Below are positions 17,494 to 26,702 of a stretch of DNA of 51,717 nucleotides, one piece after another (position 1 is the stretch's first letter; the number at the start of each line of letters is the position of its first letter). The position numbers were made by a program, and so were the translations under genes. Origin of the DNA: Gammaproteobacteria bacterium (lineage in GTDB: Bacteria > Pseudomonadota > Gammaproteobacteria > Enterobacterales > GCA-2746155). The stretch is from the NCBI GenBank assembly GCA_030589945.1, contig JAUUZN010000008.1, positions 1 through 51,717 on the forward strand, in the 5' to 3' direction. The notes under the pieces were generated by a model. That model saw only the letters and a list, made by a program, of their open reading frames with translations. It ran no database searches and was not told the DNA's origin.

Positions 17494-18806
17494 GCTGCGG
17501 ATTGACTCATGAGAGATTCGATCTCATCGATAGTTTTGGGTGTATCTTTTGACAGTACCTCATAACCATCTTCAGTGACAAGAACGTCATCTTCAATGCG
17601 AACTGCCAGTCCTTTCCACTGCTTGGGTACCTTTTTAATTTCTTTGGAAATGTACAAACCTGGTTCAACGGTGAGTACCATTCCCGGCTCTAAAACCCGC
17701 GGCTCTCCACCCACCTGATAATCGCCAACATCATGAACATCCAAACCTAACCAATGGCCAGTCTTATGCATATAAAAAGGCTTATAGGCTTCATTTTTAA
17801 TTAAGGTCTGTAGCCGCCCTTTCAAAATTCCCATTTCAATGAGACCTTTGGTGAGGACTTTGACCGCTGCTTCGTGGGGAGCATTCCAACAGGCTCCCGG
17901 CCTAATGGTTTCAATGGCTGCAAGCTGAGCCTTTAAAACCCAGCCGTAGATAATCTTTTGATTCTTGGTAAAAAGACCGTTAATTGGGAAGGTACGGCTA
18001 ATATCTGAGGCGTAAAGTTGATACTCAGCGCCCGCATCTATCATCATTAGATCACCATCTTTCATTTTATCGTCATTTTCTACATAGTGGAGGATGCAAG
18101 CATTTTCCCCACCGGCAACAATGCTGGTGTAAGCAGGAAAGCGCGCACCGAGACGCGCAAACTCATGGTGCAATTCAGCTTCAAGGTGATATTCACAAAG
18201 ACCAGGACGAGACTTTTGCATCGCTCTAATATGTGCTTTAGCAGATATTTGAGCTGCAGTTCTCATCAATTTAACTTCGGCAGGGCTTTTATATAACCGC
18301 ATATCGTGTAAGAAATGACGAACATCAATTATTTCGCCATGGGTTTCAGCGCCAGAGACATTGGTCCGTAGGGCATTCAGCCAAGCTAGGATTTTTTCAT
18401 CAAACTCTTTGTCATTACCAATGGCACAATAAATTCGTTTTCGACCTTCCATAAGTCCCGGTAAAATGTCGTCGATATCTTCGATGGGAAAGGCATCTGC
18501 AGCGGCATAATTATCAATAACACCCTGTTGACCCTCGCGTCTGCCGTGCCAGGTTTCTTTTTCTAAGTCTCGCTCACGGTTAAATATAATGAAATCACCG
18601 TGCTTTCGTCCCGGAATAAGTACCAGTACCGACTCAGGTTCATTAAAGCCTGACAGATAGTGGAAATCGCTGTCTTGCCTGAAATTAAAATGGGTATCGC
18701 GACTACGAATAATCTCCTGAGCAGAAGGTATAATGGCCACGGTCTCTGGACCCATCATGGTCATTAGGCGTTTTCTTCTTCTTGCGTATTCTGTTTTAGA
18801 TATCAT
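17490..18806 (-). CDS. pepP: Xaa-Pro aminopeptidase P
   Basis: The 438-residue enzyme has the aminopeptidase P N-terminal domain (DSDFHYLSGFNEPESVLVL) and the M24 pita-bread domain. Dimetal ligands are recognisable in IDAGAEYQLYASDISRTF (two Asp), HKTGHWLGLDVHDVG (His), VEPGLYI (Glu) and RIEDDVLV (Glu). It removes N-terminal residues that precede proline and needs Mn2+. The stop overlaps the ubiH start. Confidence 0.96.
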   Translation of the reverse strand: MISKTEYARRRKRLMTMMGPETVAIIPSAQEIIRSRDTHFNFRQDSDFHYLSGFNEPESVLVLIPGRKHGDFIIFNRERDLEKETWHGRREGQQGVIDNYAAADAFPIEDIDDILPGLMEGRKRIYCAIGNDKEFDEKILAWLNALRTNVSGAETHGEIIDVRHFLHDMRLYKSPAEVKLMRTAAQISAKAHIRAMQKSRPGLCEYHLEAELHHEFARLGARFPAYTSIVAGGENACILHYVENDDKMKDGDLMMIDAGAEYQLYASDISRTFPINGLFTKNQKIIYGWVLKAQLAAIETIRPGACWNAPHEAAVKVLTKGLIEMGILKGRLQTLIKNEAYKPFYMHKTGHWLGLDVHDVGDYQVGGEPRVLEPGMVLTVEPGLYISKEIKKVPKQWKGLAVRIEDDVLVTEDGYEVLSKDTPKTIDEIESLMSQSAA

Positions 18807-18871
18807 CGATTAGCGACTCTCAAATTTGTCTAATTTCTATTTTTGTTCTAGTGAGCTATTAATGAAGCTTC

Positions 18872-19444
18872 TCAGTGAAGTAAAGAACCTTTTCCCGCCG
18901 AAGGGTCTTTACCATTGACGCTGTGTATGAGTTGCGCTGCCACTCGAATGTGTTCGGTGATTTCAAACAATAGCTTCTCATCTTCTTCGGTATTACCAAT
19001 GGTATCGAGATCGATGTTTGATATTTCTTCCAAATCATCCAAGGCATCAATCACATCTTCATCGGTTTCCTCATTATTATCAGAAACCTGAAGATAACCC
19101 AAAAGAAAACCCTGACACCAATAACCTAGCGACTCACCCCTTTCAACGGTCGACTGACTCTCATCGGGCAACAGTAACTGCAGCGCAAACAACTGCTGGC
19201 AGATCATTTCATAGAGCTCAGAATTTATCGCGGTAAGTTCCGCGTCAACAACATCAACTAAGACGTCTTTTTGTGATAATTGCCTGAGTAATTGAGGCTT
19301 CCAACTACTATCATCGAGCTCAAGCCCTGCAGCATAAAAGCCCATTAACAAACCCTGAATTTCCGCAATGGTGATCAATAAATGTTGATCATCAAAGAGT
19401 TGTTGCACCTCATCATAGGACTGCCTTGCTCTACATTGCGTCAT
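18872..19444 (-). CDS. ygfB: UPF0149 family protein YgfB
   Basis: The 190-residue acidic protein matches the YgfB/YecA family: YDEVQQLF near the N-terminus, then IAEIQGLLMGFYAAGLEL, and later GYWCQGFLLGYLQVSD and DLEEISNIDL. In Pseudomonas, YgfB has been linked to regulation of an amidase and beta-lactam tolerance, but the general biochemical role is unclear. The last residues (HSVNGKDPSAGKGSLLH) look loosely structured. It is 65 bases upstream of pepP and is transcribed away from the zapA cluster, an arrangement widely conserved in gammaproteobacteria. Confidence 0.93.
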   Translation of the reverse strand: MTQCRARQSYDEVQQLFDDQHLLITIAEIQGLLMGFYAAGLELDDSSWKPQLLRQLSQKDVLVDVVDAELTAINSELYEMICQQLFALQLLLPDESQSTVERGESLGYWCQGFLLGYLQVSDNNEETDEDVIDALDDLEEISNIDLDTIGNTEEDEKLLFEITEHIRVAAQLIHSVNGKDPSAGKGSLLH

Positions 19445-19659
19445 TCATTACACCCAGTCTTCATACTCTTCATCACCGAAGGAAAATCGATCGAAAAATT
19501 CATTGTCCAATCATACTCAAATATACTATATAATCATTGCTGCGAATAATAACATTGTATGATTGCTCCTGTCTGCCTTGTCAGAGATGACTAGAGTCTT
19601 TAGAATACTAATTTTACATAAGGTAACTACTTAAAAAAGTAGCCAAAATAGCAGTAACT

Positions 19660-19872
19660 ATGACTTCTTTAAAAACTGAACAGCTCGAACAACAACTCGA
19701 TTCTCTCATTGAACGATACCAAACCTTAAAAGCGGAAAATAAACTCTTACGTTCCTCTGAAAACTCACTGCAATCGGAACGCGGAAAATTACTGGAAAAA
19801 AATGAATTAGCAACCAGTAAAATTGAGGCGATGATTGACAGACTTAAGTCCATGGAGTCCAAAAATGGCTGA
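19660..19872 (+). CDS. Small coiled-coil protein, TIGR02449-like
   Basis: The 70-residue protein is a nearly continuous coiled coil (EQLEQQLDSLIERYQTLKAENKLLRSSE...). It matches the short protein that often sits directly before zapA in gammaproteobacteria and resembles ZapB in form. A cell-division role is inferred from its neighbour only. It overlaps zapA by 8 bases. The intergenic region to ygfB (19445-19659) holds an AT-rich TATACTATATAATC near 19525 that could serve promoters on both strands. Confidence 0.85.
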   Translation: MTSLKTEQLEQQLDSLIERYQTLKAENKLLRSSENSLQSERGKLLEKNELATSKIEAMIDRLKSMESKNG

Positions 19873-20176
19873 TGCTTCAACATTAACGGTCAATATTATG
19901 GACCGTGAATTTCGAGTCAATTGTGCTGCTTCAGAACTTCAAAACTTAAAAGACTCTGCCCTGGCCCTCGACAACAGAATGCGGGAAATTCGTGATACCG
20001 GTCGTGTTATTGGAGTCGACAGGATAGCCATCATGGCCGCCCTAAACCTTGCCAGTGAATTATTGTCCACGGAAGGTAGCAGCGACGACATGGTTTCTTC
20101 CGTCAATGATGCCATCAGCCGTATGGAACATAAGATTGAAAAAAGTCTCAATGAAACCGCAGAGCTCGACTTCTAA
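19865..20176 (+). CDS. zapA: Cell division protein ZapA
   Basis: The 103-residue protein starts at ATG 19865 (a TTG start 30 bases upstream is not needed). It carries the ZapA signature: LTVNIMDREFRVNCAASE, then LKDSALALDNRMREIRD, and IAIMAALNLASELL, followed by a C-terminal coiled coil. ZapA bundles FtsZ filaments at the division site. It is translationally coupled to the coiled-coil gene before it, and the 6S RNA follows. Confidence 0.95.
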   Translation: MADASTLTVNIMDREFRVNCAASELQNLKDSALALDNRMREIRDTGRVIGVDRIAIMAALNLASELLSTEGSSDDMVSSVNDAISRMEHKIEKSLNETAELDF

Positions 20177-20267
20177 AGCAACTTTATTAAATAAAAGCAC
20201 AATCAGTACTGTATTTTAAACCCACTATGCTAAAATTATGGTCTGGACCTAGTGTTCAGATTAGGAG

Positions 20268-20457
20268 TTGGTGATTCCTGGGATGTTTGCTAGCAGAGAT
20301 GTTCCTCGAGCCGATGTTTTACTCTTTGGGAGCCTGTCATCTGCTGATGTTGTGCATGTCCGGTTTTACCGGAAAGCCTGATTCAGTAAACGGGCACCCC
20401 CCTGAACCCCCGGGTTCAAGGAGCTTAACCTGTAACGGCATTACTGGGAGCCATCAA
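20268..20457 (+). ncRNA. ssrS: 6S RNA
   Basis: This gene lies between zapA and ygfA, the standard place for ssrS. Most diagnostic is the 3' half (20401-20452): CCTGAACCCCCGGGTTCAAGG followed closely by TTAACCTGTAACGGCATTACTGGGAG, which follows the E. coli 6S 3' region. The 5' half has GATGTTCCTCGAGCCGATGTTTTA, again like E. coli. The ends pair: TTGGTGATTCCTGG near 20268 with CTGGGAGCCATCAA near 20457. 6S RNA binds sigma-70 RNA polymerase and mimics an open promoter in stationary phase. The exact ends are estimated. Confidence 0.88.
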
Positions 20458-20500
20458 TTCCGCCTAACACATCTGACTTTAGCGCAAAACAAGATCAACC

Positions 20501-21091
20501 ATGAACACTGAAAGCACTCAACAATTGAAAACTCAGCTTCGAGCCCAGACGCGACAACAACGACAGCACTTATCTGATACTGACGCGGATCACTTTGATA
20601 AACAGCTTGCTGCTCAATTTAGCCAACATGACTCGCTCAAAACATTAAAAAATATTGCCCTTTACCTTTCTCAAGATAACGAGATTGGCACCGAACACCT
20701 TTGCCAGTTGCTCTTTAAAATTAACCGTAATTTGTATCTACCTAAATTATTTACCAATGGCCATAAACAGCTCAATTTTTGTCAATACTTACAGACGAGC
20801 AAGATGGTTAATAACCGTTACGGTATTGCTGAACCTGAAAAAAACAATTTTATTGATGTGGCTGATCTTGATCTAATATTGATGCCACTGACAGCCTTTG
20901 ATGCTGCTGGGAATCGTCTTGGCATGGGCGGCGGTTATTATGACCGAACCCTTGGTGCGAACAATCACAGCAACACCTTAATTGTCGGATTAGCCTATGA
21001 TTTCCAAGAGGTTAAATCCTGTCCAGTAGAACCCTTTGACCAACAGATACAAATGGTTCTAACACCCACCCAACTTATTGATTTTCGATAG
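20501..21091 (+). CDS. ygfA: 5-formyltetrahydrofolate cyclo-ligase
   Basis: The 196-residue product has the family length and the C-terminal signature [12 protein letters not shown] with the nearby [10 protein letters not shown]. The N-terminal [12 protein letters not shown] is also typical. It converts 5-formyl-THF to 5,10-methenyl-THF with ATP. It follows 6S RNA, which in E. coli is processed from a shared transcript. The rpiA start lies 10 bases after its stop. Its role links to the folate intermediates made by the gcv system encoded nearby. Confidence 0.94.
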   Translation: MNTESTQQLKTQLRAQTRQQRQHLSDTDADHFDKQLAAQFSQHDSLKTLKNIALYLSQDNEIGTEHLCQLLFKINRNLYLPKLFTNGHKQLNFCQYLQTSKMVNNRYGIAEPEKNNFIDVADLDLILMPLTAFDAAGNRLGMGGGYYDRTLGANNHSNTLIVGLAYDFQEVKSCPVEPFDQQIQMVLTPTQLIDFR

Positions 21092-21101
21092 GAGACAACA
21101 A

Positions 21102-21764
21102 ATGTCTGCACAGGATGAAAAAAGAAATGCTGCCGAAGCGGCGGTAAAGTACATAGAAGAAAATACCATTGTTGGAGTCGGTACTGGTTCCACTGTCAAT
21201 TGTTTCATCGATGCGCTTGAACCCATAAAGCACCTCATTGATGGCGCAGTTTCTTCTTCTGTTGCATCCACCGAGCGGCTAGAAGCCATGGGTATTCGAG
21301 TTTATGATCTCAACACTGTGGATCATATTCCCGTCTACGTAGATGGTGCAGATGAGTCCGATGCAGGGCTTAATCTCATCAAGGGTGGCGGTGGCGCTTT
21401 AACACGCGAAAAAATTATCACCGCCGTTGCACAGAAGTTCATCTGTATAGCGGATCAATCGAAACTCGTTCCAGTTATGGGTGCATTCCCACTGCCCATT
21501 GAAGTGATCCCGATGGCACGAAGTTACGTTGCTCGTGAGCTTGTAAAGTTGGGTGGAGATCCTGTTTACCGAGACGGCTTTAAAACTGACAATGGTAATA
21601 TAATTTTAGATATCCACGGTCTTCAAATTACTGATCCGAAAGGACTTGAGACCGCCATTAACCAAATTACCGGCGTCGTCACCAACGGATTATTTGCTCA
21701 CCGAGGAGCCGATGTATTGCTACTTGGTCGAGGTGATGACGTTGAAACTGTTTTGCCACAGTAG
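21102..21764 (+). CDS. rpiA: Ribose-5-phosphate isomerase A
   Basis: The start is ATG 21102 with AGGAGA just upstream, giving 220 residues, the standard length. Motifs are [39 protein letters not shown] (catalytic Asp and Glu) and a C-terminal [14 protein letters not shown]. It interconverts ribulose-5-P and ribose-5-P in the pentose phosphate pathway. It is followed by serA 51 bases later, as in many relatives. Confidence 0.97.
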   Translation: MSAQDEKRNAAEAAVKYIEENTIVGVGTGSTVNCFIDALEPIKHLIDGAVSSSVASTERLEAMGIRVYDLNTVDHIPVYVDGADESDAGLNLIKGGGGALTREKIITAVAQKFICIADQSKLVPVMGAFPLPIEVIPMARSYVARELVKLGGDPVYRDGFKTDNGNIILDIHGLQITDPKGLETAINQITGVVTNGLFAHRGADVLLLGRGDDVETVLPQ

Positions 21765-21815
21765 TTATTCTGTGAACTACCACAATCAATTTAAAGATAT
21801 TTTTGGAGAAAATAA

Positions 21816-23048
21816 ATGACCATTATCAAATCACTTGATAAAGACAAAATCAAAATTTTGCTACTCGAAGGTGTTCATCAAAGCGCTGTCGAATATCTCA
21901 ATTCACAGGGCTATCACAATATTCAATATGAAAAAAAAGCACTTCCAGACGACGCGCTAGCTGAGGCGATCAAGGATGCCCATTTTCTTGGCCTTCGTTC
22001 GCGAACCCAAGTTACAAAAGAGGTTCTTGATGGCGCACAAAAACTCAGTGCCATTGGTTGTTTTTGTATTGGAACTAATCAGGTCAATCTCAGCGAATGT
22101 CAAAGGCGTGGTATTCCGGTGTTTAATGCGCCCTTTGCCAATACCCGCTCCGTGGCAGAATTAGTGCTGGCTGAAATCATCCTAATGCTTCGCGGTGTAC
22201 CAGAAAAAAATGCTGTGGCTCACCGTGGCGGCTGGTTAAAATCAGCAGTTGGCTCCTATGAAACGAGAGGAAAAATTCTTGGCATCATTGGCTATGGTCA
22301 TATTGGAACTCAATTAGGAATACTTGCTGAAAATCTCGGTATGAAAGTTTATTTTTATGACATCAATAATAAGCTTTCTCTCGGTAATTCAACCCCTTGC
22401 GAAAGTCTCGATGAGCTACTTAAGGTCTCAGATGTAGTCTCACTGCACGTTCCTGAAACTGAGCAAACGCGCATGATGATTGCTGACGCGCAATTGCAAA
22501 TGATGAAGGTGGGTTCAATTCTTGTGAATGCTTCAAGAGGAACGGTTGTAGATATTGATGCCCTCTCGTCTGCGCTTAAAAATAAACAACTTGTTGGTGC
22601 GGCAATTGACGTATTCCCAACCGAGCCAAAGTCAAATAACGACGAGTTTATTTCTCCTCTGCGGGATTTTGATAATGTGATACTCACCCCTCATGTGGGA
22701 GGTAGTACCCAGGAAGCTCAATATGCCATTGGTCTTGAAGTCTCTGAAAAAATTGTTCGTTACTCAGATAATGGCTCTACATCCAGTGCTGTAAACTTCC
22801 CTGAGGTGAGTTTACCAGAACACAAAAATAGTCATCGTGTGTTTCATATTCATCATAATGAACCTGGTATCTTGGTGCAGATCAATAAAATATTTACTCA
22901 AAAAAATGTCAATATTTTCTCTCAATATCTGCAAACAACTGGTGAAACTGGGTATGTTGTAACCGATGTTGATGATGGTTGGGATCAGGCTGCTCTTGAA
23001 GATTTAAAGGCTATTAAAGGGACTATACGGACTCGGATTCTTTATTAA
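21816..23048 (+). CDS. serA: D-3-phosphoglycerate dehydrogenase
   Basis: The 410-residue length and the domain order match the E. coli-type enzyme: substrate domain, Rossmann domain with GIIGYGHIGTQLG, catalytic NASRGTVVDIDAL and TPHVGGSTQEAQ (His), and a C-terminal ACT domain from about 335. It oxidises 3-phosphoglycerate in the first step of serine synthesis; the ACT domain normally binds serine. TTTGGAGAA is the ribosome binding site. Three short direct repeats begin directly after the stop codon. Confidence 0.96.
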   Translation: MTIIKSLDKDKIKILLLEGVHQSAVEYLNSQGYHNIQYEKKALPDDALAEAIKDAHFLGLRSRTQVTKEVLDGAQKLSAIGCFCIGTNQVNLSECQRRGIPVFNAPFANTRSVAELVLAEIILMLRGVPEKNAVAHRGGWLKSAVGSYETRGKILGIIGYGHIGTQLGILAENLGMKVYFYDINNKLSLGNSTPCESLDELLKVSDVVSLHVPETEQTRMMIADAQLQMMKVGSILVNASRGTVVDIDALSSALKNKQLVGAAIDVFPTEPKSNNDEFISPLRDFDNVILTPHVGGSTQEAQYAIGLEVSEKIVRYSDNGSTSSAVNFPEVSLPEHKNSHRVFHIHHNEPGILVQINKIFTQKNVNIFSQYLQTTGETGYVVTDVDDGWDQAALEDLKAIKGTIRTRILY

Positions 23049-23050
23049 CT

Positions 23051-23169
23051 TCTGTTGTTAACGGTGCCTTAGAACATTTTGATTCTGTTGTTAACGGCAC
23101 AGACGGTGTCTTAGAACATTTTGGTTATGTTGTTAACGGCCCAACCGGTGTCATAAAATATTTTGTTGG
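23051..23169. repeat. Three degenerate direct repeats downstream of serA
   Basis: The unit begins TGTTGTTAACGG and runs to AACATTTTG or an altered form. Copies start at about 23051, 23084 and 23126 and grow from about 33 to 44 bases because of insertions before GGTGTC. The third copy forms the left arm of the inner palindrome. On the right side, CCTAAAT.AGCTTTCGTTTT also occurs twice (near 23251 and 23302). Confidence 0.75.
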
Positions 23170-23303
23170 ACGCCGTGAAAACATCCATGTTGGCTTCGCT
23201 GCTGCGTCCTGCAGCAGAGACCAACATAATATTTTATGACACCGGCTGGGCCTAAATTAGCTTTCGTTTTAACTTGAAATTAATTTAAGACACCATCTGC
23301 GCC
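23096..23303. repeat. Nested inverted repeats with REP-like core, copy 2
   Basis: The inner palindrome has 32-base arms (23138-23169 and 23221-23252) that match at 30 of 32 positions. Its core (23171-23222) contains CGCCGTGAAA, CATCCATG, GGCTTCGCTGCT and GCAGCAGAGACC, as in the element at 5099. An outer pair, GGCACAGACGGTGTCTTA (23096-23113) and its near complement (23286-23303), matches at 16 of 18 and encloses the first. It sits between the convergent genes serA and fba and could act as a two-way terminator. Confidence 0.85.
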
Positions 23304-23330
23304 TAAATGAGCTTTCGTTTTGTCTTTAAC

Positions 23331-24395
23331 TTATTTTACGATCGGGTCTAATGAACCAGAGTCGTAGCGGGCGGTCATGTTTTCAAGACTGATTGGCTTT
23401 ATCTTGCTGGCGTTACCTGCGCAGTTAAAGGCTTCGTATCTTGATTTACAGATACCCATCATTGCATCCGTTGACGCCTGTAGGAATTTTCTAGGGTCAA
23501 AGTTTGATGGATTTTCCACTAGGAACTTTCTTACTGCGCCGGTGGCTGCCATGCGTAGGTCCGTATCGATATTTACTTTTCTTACGCCGTTTTTAATGCC
23601 TTTTTGAATTTCTTCTACTGGTACACCGTAGGTCTCGCCCATTTCTCCACCATATTCATTGATGGTGGCTAACCATTCCTGTGGCACTGATGAAGAGCCG
23701 TGCATCACTAGGTGGGTGTTTGGAAGACGTTCGTGAATTTCTCGGATGCGTTGGATTGACAGGGTATCACCTGTTGGTGGACGAGTGAACTTATACGCTC
23801 CGTGACTGGTTCCTATGGCGATTGCCAGTGCGTCAACACCGGTTTTCTTTACAAAGTCTGCGGCTTCTTCAGGATCTGTTAATAATTGATCCATGGTTAA
23901 TACACCTTCCGCTCCTGAACCATCTTCTTCACCGGCCATACCGGTTTCAAGTGAACCCAAGCAACCTAGTTCTCCCTCAACGGATACTCCACAGGCATGT
24001 GACATCTCGACCGTTCTGCGCGTCACTTCAACATTGTATTCATAACTTGAAGGGGTTTTCATATCGGCTTCAAGAGAACCATCCATCATCACTGATGAAA
24101 AGCCCATTTGAATAGACTGTTGGCATATTGCTGGAGAAGCTCCGTGATCCTGATGCATGCATACTGGAATGTGTGGCCACTCTTCAATGGAGGCAAGAAT
24201 TAAATGGCGTAAGAAGTTTGCACCCGCATAAGAACGTGCACCTGCAGAAGCCTGGACAATAACTGGAGAATCCGTTGCATCAGCGGCTTCCATCACAGCT
24301 CTCATTTGTTCGAGGTTATTTACATTAAATGCCGGTACGCCATATTCGTTTTCAGCAGCGTGATCGAGCATTTGTCGCATTGAAATTAGTGCCAT
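23331..24395 (-). CDS. fba: Class II fructose-bisphosphate aldolase
   Basis: The 354-residue product is a zinc-dependent aldolase of the subtype often called Calvin-cycle type. It has [52 protein letters not shown] and [10 protein letters not shown]. It cleaves fructose-1,6-bisphosphate to two triose phosphates. It is the last gene of the cluster tkt-gapA-pgk-fba. The 50-base gap to pgk suggests co-transcription. Confidence 0.95.
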   Translation of the reverse strand: MALISMRQMLDHAAENEYGVPAFNVNNLEQMRAVMEAADATDSPVIVQASAGARSYAGANFLRHLILASIEEWPHIPVCMHQDHGASPAICQQSIQMGFSSVMMDGSLEADMKTPSSYEYNVEVTRRTVEMSHACGVSVEGELGCLGSLETGMAGEEDGSGAEGVLTMDQLLTDPEEAADFVKKTGVDALAIAIGTSHGAYKFTRPPTGDTLSIQRIREIHERLPNTHLVMHGSSSVPQEWLATINEYGGEMGETYGVPVEEIQKGIKNGVRKVNIDTDLRMAATGAVRKFLVENPSNFDPRKFLQASTDAMMGICKSRYEAFNCAGNASKIKPISLENMTARYDSGSLDPIVK

Positions 24396-24445
24396 CTTAA
24401 TCTCTCCTAAGTTTTACGCCGACATTATTAATCTTGCTGTCGATG

Positions 24446-25618
24446 TTAATTGTTCTGTTTGAGTATTTCTACTGCGGGAAGTGGTTTGCCTTCAACAAAT
24501 TCTAAAAAGGCTCCACCACCGGTAGAAATGTATGAAATCTGTTCTGTAATTCCATATTTATCAATTGCAGCAATGGTATCGCCACCGCCGGCAATTGAAA
24601 ATCCTTGGTTTTTAGCAATTGCTGTTGCAACAGCCTTGGTGCCACCGCCAAATTGATCAAATTCAAAAACGCCTACGGGGCCGTTCCAGATAATCGTTTT
24701 CGCTTTGCTTAAAATTTCTTCAAGATCGGCAGCAGAATTGGGACCGATGTCAAAAATCATATCGTCAGAGGCAACATCCGTCGCCGGAATTGTTGTTGCT
24801 GCTGTTGATTCAGAAAATTCTTTACCGACAACCACATCCGTAGGTATTGGAATGGTTGCTCCTCGTGCAGAGGCTTTTGCCATAATTCTTTTTGCTTCGT
24901 CAACTAAATCCATTTCTACCAATGAATTTCCAATCGCTAGCCCTGAGGCTGCCATAAATGTATTCGCAATGCCGCCACCGACAATTAATTGATCAACCTT
25001 GTCCATCAATGAATCGAGGACCGAGAGTTTTGTTGAAACCTTTGAACCACCAACAATTGCGACCATTGGTTTTTCTGGATTATCCAACGCCTTAGCCAGC
25101 GCGTTGAGCTCTTTGCTAAGTAATAATCCTGCACAGGCGGTCGGTGCATATTTAGCAACTCCGTGGGTCGAAGCATGGGCTCGATGGGCTGTACCGAATG
25201 CATCATTGACAAAAATGTCACACAGGGCAGCCATTTTCTTTGAAAGCTGCTCATCATTGGCTTTTTCACCCACATTGCCACGTACATTTTCAAACAGAAC
25301 CAGTTCACCCGCTGCTGTTTGGACACCGTTAAGGTAATCAGTGGCTAATGTTACTTTCTCATCAATGAGTGTCGCAAGATGATTGGCAATGGGTCGCAAT
25401 GAGTCATCTTCCGTCAAAGCGCCTTCAGTGGGACGACCACGATGTGACATCACCATTAATTGCGCGCCCGCATCAAGGGCAAGTTTGATGGTGGGTAATG
25501 CAGCTTGAATTCGAATGTCCGATGTTACTTTACCGTCCTTTACTGGGACGTTAAAATCAACACGAATTAAAACACGTTTATTGGCCAGATCTAACTCATT
25601 GATGTTGATAATCGACAT
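24446..25618 (-). CDS. pgk: Phosphoglycerate kinase
   Basis: The 390-residue protein starts with the pgk pattern [18 protein letters not shown] and has the C-terminal nucleotide motif [14 protein letters not shown] and [13 protein letters not shown]. Length and domains are normal. It transfers phosphate from 1,3-bisphosphoglycerate to ADP. It is 15 bases after gapA and 50 before fba. Confidence 0.97.
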   Translation of the reverse strand: MSIININELDLANKRVLIRVDFNVPVKDGKVTSDIRIQAALPTIKLALDAGAQLMVMSHRGRPTEGALTEDDSLRPIANHLATLIDEKVTLATDYLNGVQTAAGELVLFENVRGNVGEKANDEQLSKKMAALCDIFVNDAFGTAHRAHASTHGVAKYAPTACAGLLLSKELNALAKALDNPEKPMVAIVGGSKVSTKLSVLDSLMDKVDQLIVGGGIANTFMAASGLAIGNSLVEMDLVDEAKRIMAKASARGATIPIPTDVVVGKEFSESTAATTIPATDVASDDMIFDIGPNSAADLEEILSKAKTIIWNGPVGVFEFDQFGGGTKAVATAIAKNQGFSIAGGGDTIAAIDKYGITEQISYISTGGGAFLEFVEGKPLPAVEILKQNN

Positions 25619-25633
25619 TCGAAATACTCCAGA

Positions 25634-26632
25634 CTAGGCTTCCATCATGGCAATTGCGGTGTCGAGCATACGAACTGAGAAACCCCATTCGTTGTCATAC
25701 CAGGCAGTCACTTTAACTAAATCGTCGGCAGCTCGAGTTAATGTTGCATCAAAGATGGAAGATGCTGGATGATGATTAAAATCCGTTGAAACAAGCTGTT
25801 CTTCAGTATACTCAAGCACACCATCGCCCGCTGCCTCTTTCATGATAGCGTTAACCTCATCAATGGTTGTAGGGCGAAAGGATTTAAATGTCAAATCGAC
25901 ACAGGATACATTGATGGTCGGTACGCGCATTGCGTACCCATCGAGATGGCCGTTCAGTTCAGGCAATACTAAGCCTACTGCCTTGGCTGCTCCAGATTTT
26001 GTCGGAATAACGGACATTGCTGCTGCTCTAGCGCGTCGTCTGTCAGTGTGATAGTTATCAATGATTTTCTGATCATTGGTATAAGCATGAATCGTTGTCA
26101 TAAGGCCACTGACTATACCAAGCTTTTCGTGAAGAGGCTTCACCATCGGAGCTAAGCAATTTGTTGTACAAGAGGCGTTCGATACTACGGTATGCTCAGG
26201 ACGTAACACATGGTGATTAACTCCAAAAACAACCGTCGCATCTATATCATTGGCACCCGGTGCAGAAATAAGTACTTTCTTAGCTCCGCCTTTAAGATGC
26301 TGAGCGTTCTCAGCCTGGGTTTTAAACTTTCCTGTACATTCAAAAACGACATCAACGTCTTCTTCGCCCCAGGGTAAATTTGCTGGATTTCGATCAGCAA
26401 ACATTTTGATGCGATCACCATTAACAGTGATATGCGTGTCATCACAGGTAACGTCAGCATTAAAGCGACCATGGGTTGTATCATATTTAAGCAAATGAAC
26501 ATCATCATCCAAAGGATGTGATGAATTGATGGCGACAACTTTAATACGATCACCATAATCATGATCATAAATTGCTCTTAATGCACATCGTCCGATGCGC
26601 CCCAAACCGTTAATCCCAACTCGTATCGTCAT
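25634..26632 (-). CDS. gapA: Glyceraldehyde-3-phosphate dehydrogenase
   Basis: The 332-residue protein has the NAD-binding start [16 protein letters not shown], the active-site [12 protein letters not shown], and [13 protein letters not shown] at the C-terminus. The gap between tkt and pgk in E. coli holds epd (erythrose-4-phosphate dehydrogenase), a close relative, so an Epd function cannot be fully excluded; a separate gapA is not seen in this window. Confidence 0.9.
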   Translation of the reverse strand: MTIRVGINGLGRIGRCALRAIYDHDYGDRIKVVAINSSHPLDDDVHLLKYDTTHGRFNADVTCDDTHITVNGDRIKMFADRNPANLPWGEEDVDVVFECTGKFKTQAENAQHLKGGAKKVLISAPGANDIDATVVFGVNHHVLRPEHTVVSNASCTTNCLAPMVKPLHEKLGIVSGLMTTIHAYTNDQKIIDNYHTDRRRARAAAMSVIPTKSGAAKAVGLVLPELNGHLDGYAMRVPTINVSCVDLTFKSFRPTTIDEVNAIMKEAAGDGVLEYTEEQLVSTDFNHHPASSIFDATLTRAADDLVKVTAWYDNEWGFSVRMLDTAIAMMEA

Positions 26633-26654
26633 TTTCTTACTCCAATTCTTAAAT

Positions 26655-26702
26655 CAGTTCTGTTCTGTAGCCGTTCTACAATTCTGTTAAGTAGCCGTTC
26701 TA
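26655..26702. repeat. Tandem 24-bp duplication starting at the tkt stop codon
   Basis: Two 24-base copies (26655-26678 and 26679-26702) match at 21 of 24 positions. Read on the minus strand, the first copy begins with the TAG stop of tkt, and both contain TAGAACGGCTAC. The second copy again opens with TAG. Confidence 0.9.

Noticed and set aside
21078-21101. Longer rpiA start (TTG)
   Set aside because: The ATG at 21102 has a strong AGGAGA site and gives the standard length; the same reasoning was used for gcvT, zapA, srkA, glnA and the transposase-like gene.
23049-23330. CRISPR array between serA and fba
   Set aside because: The repeats are few, unequal in length and form nested palindromes; there are no unique spacers of constant size.
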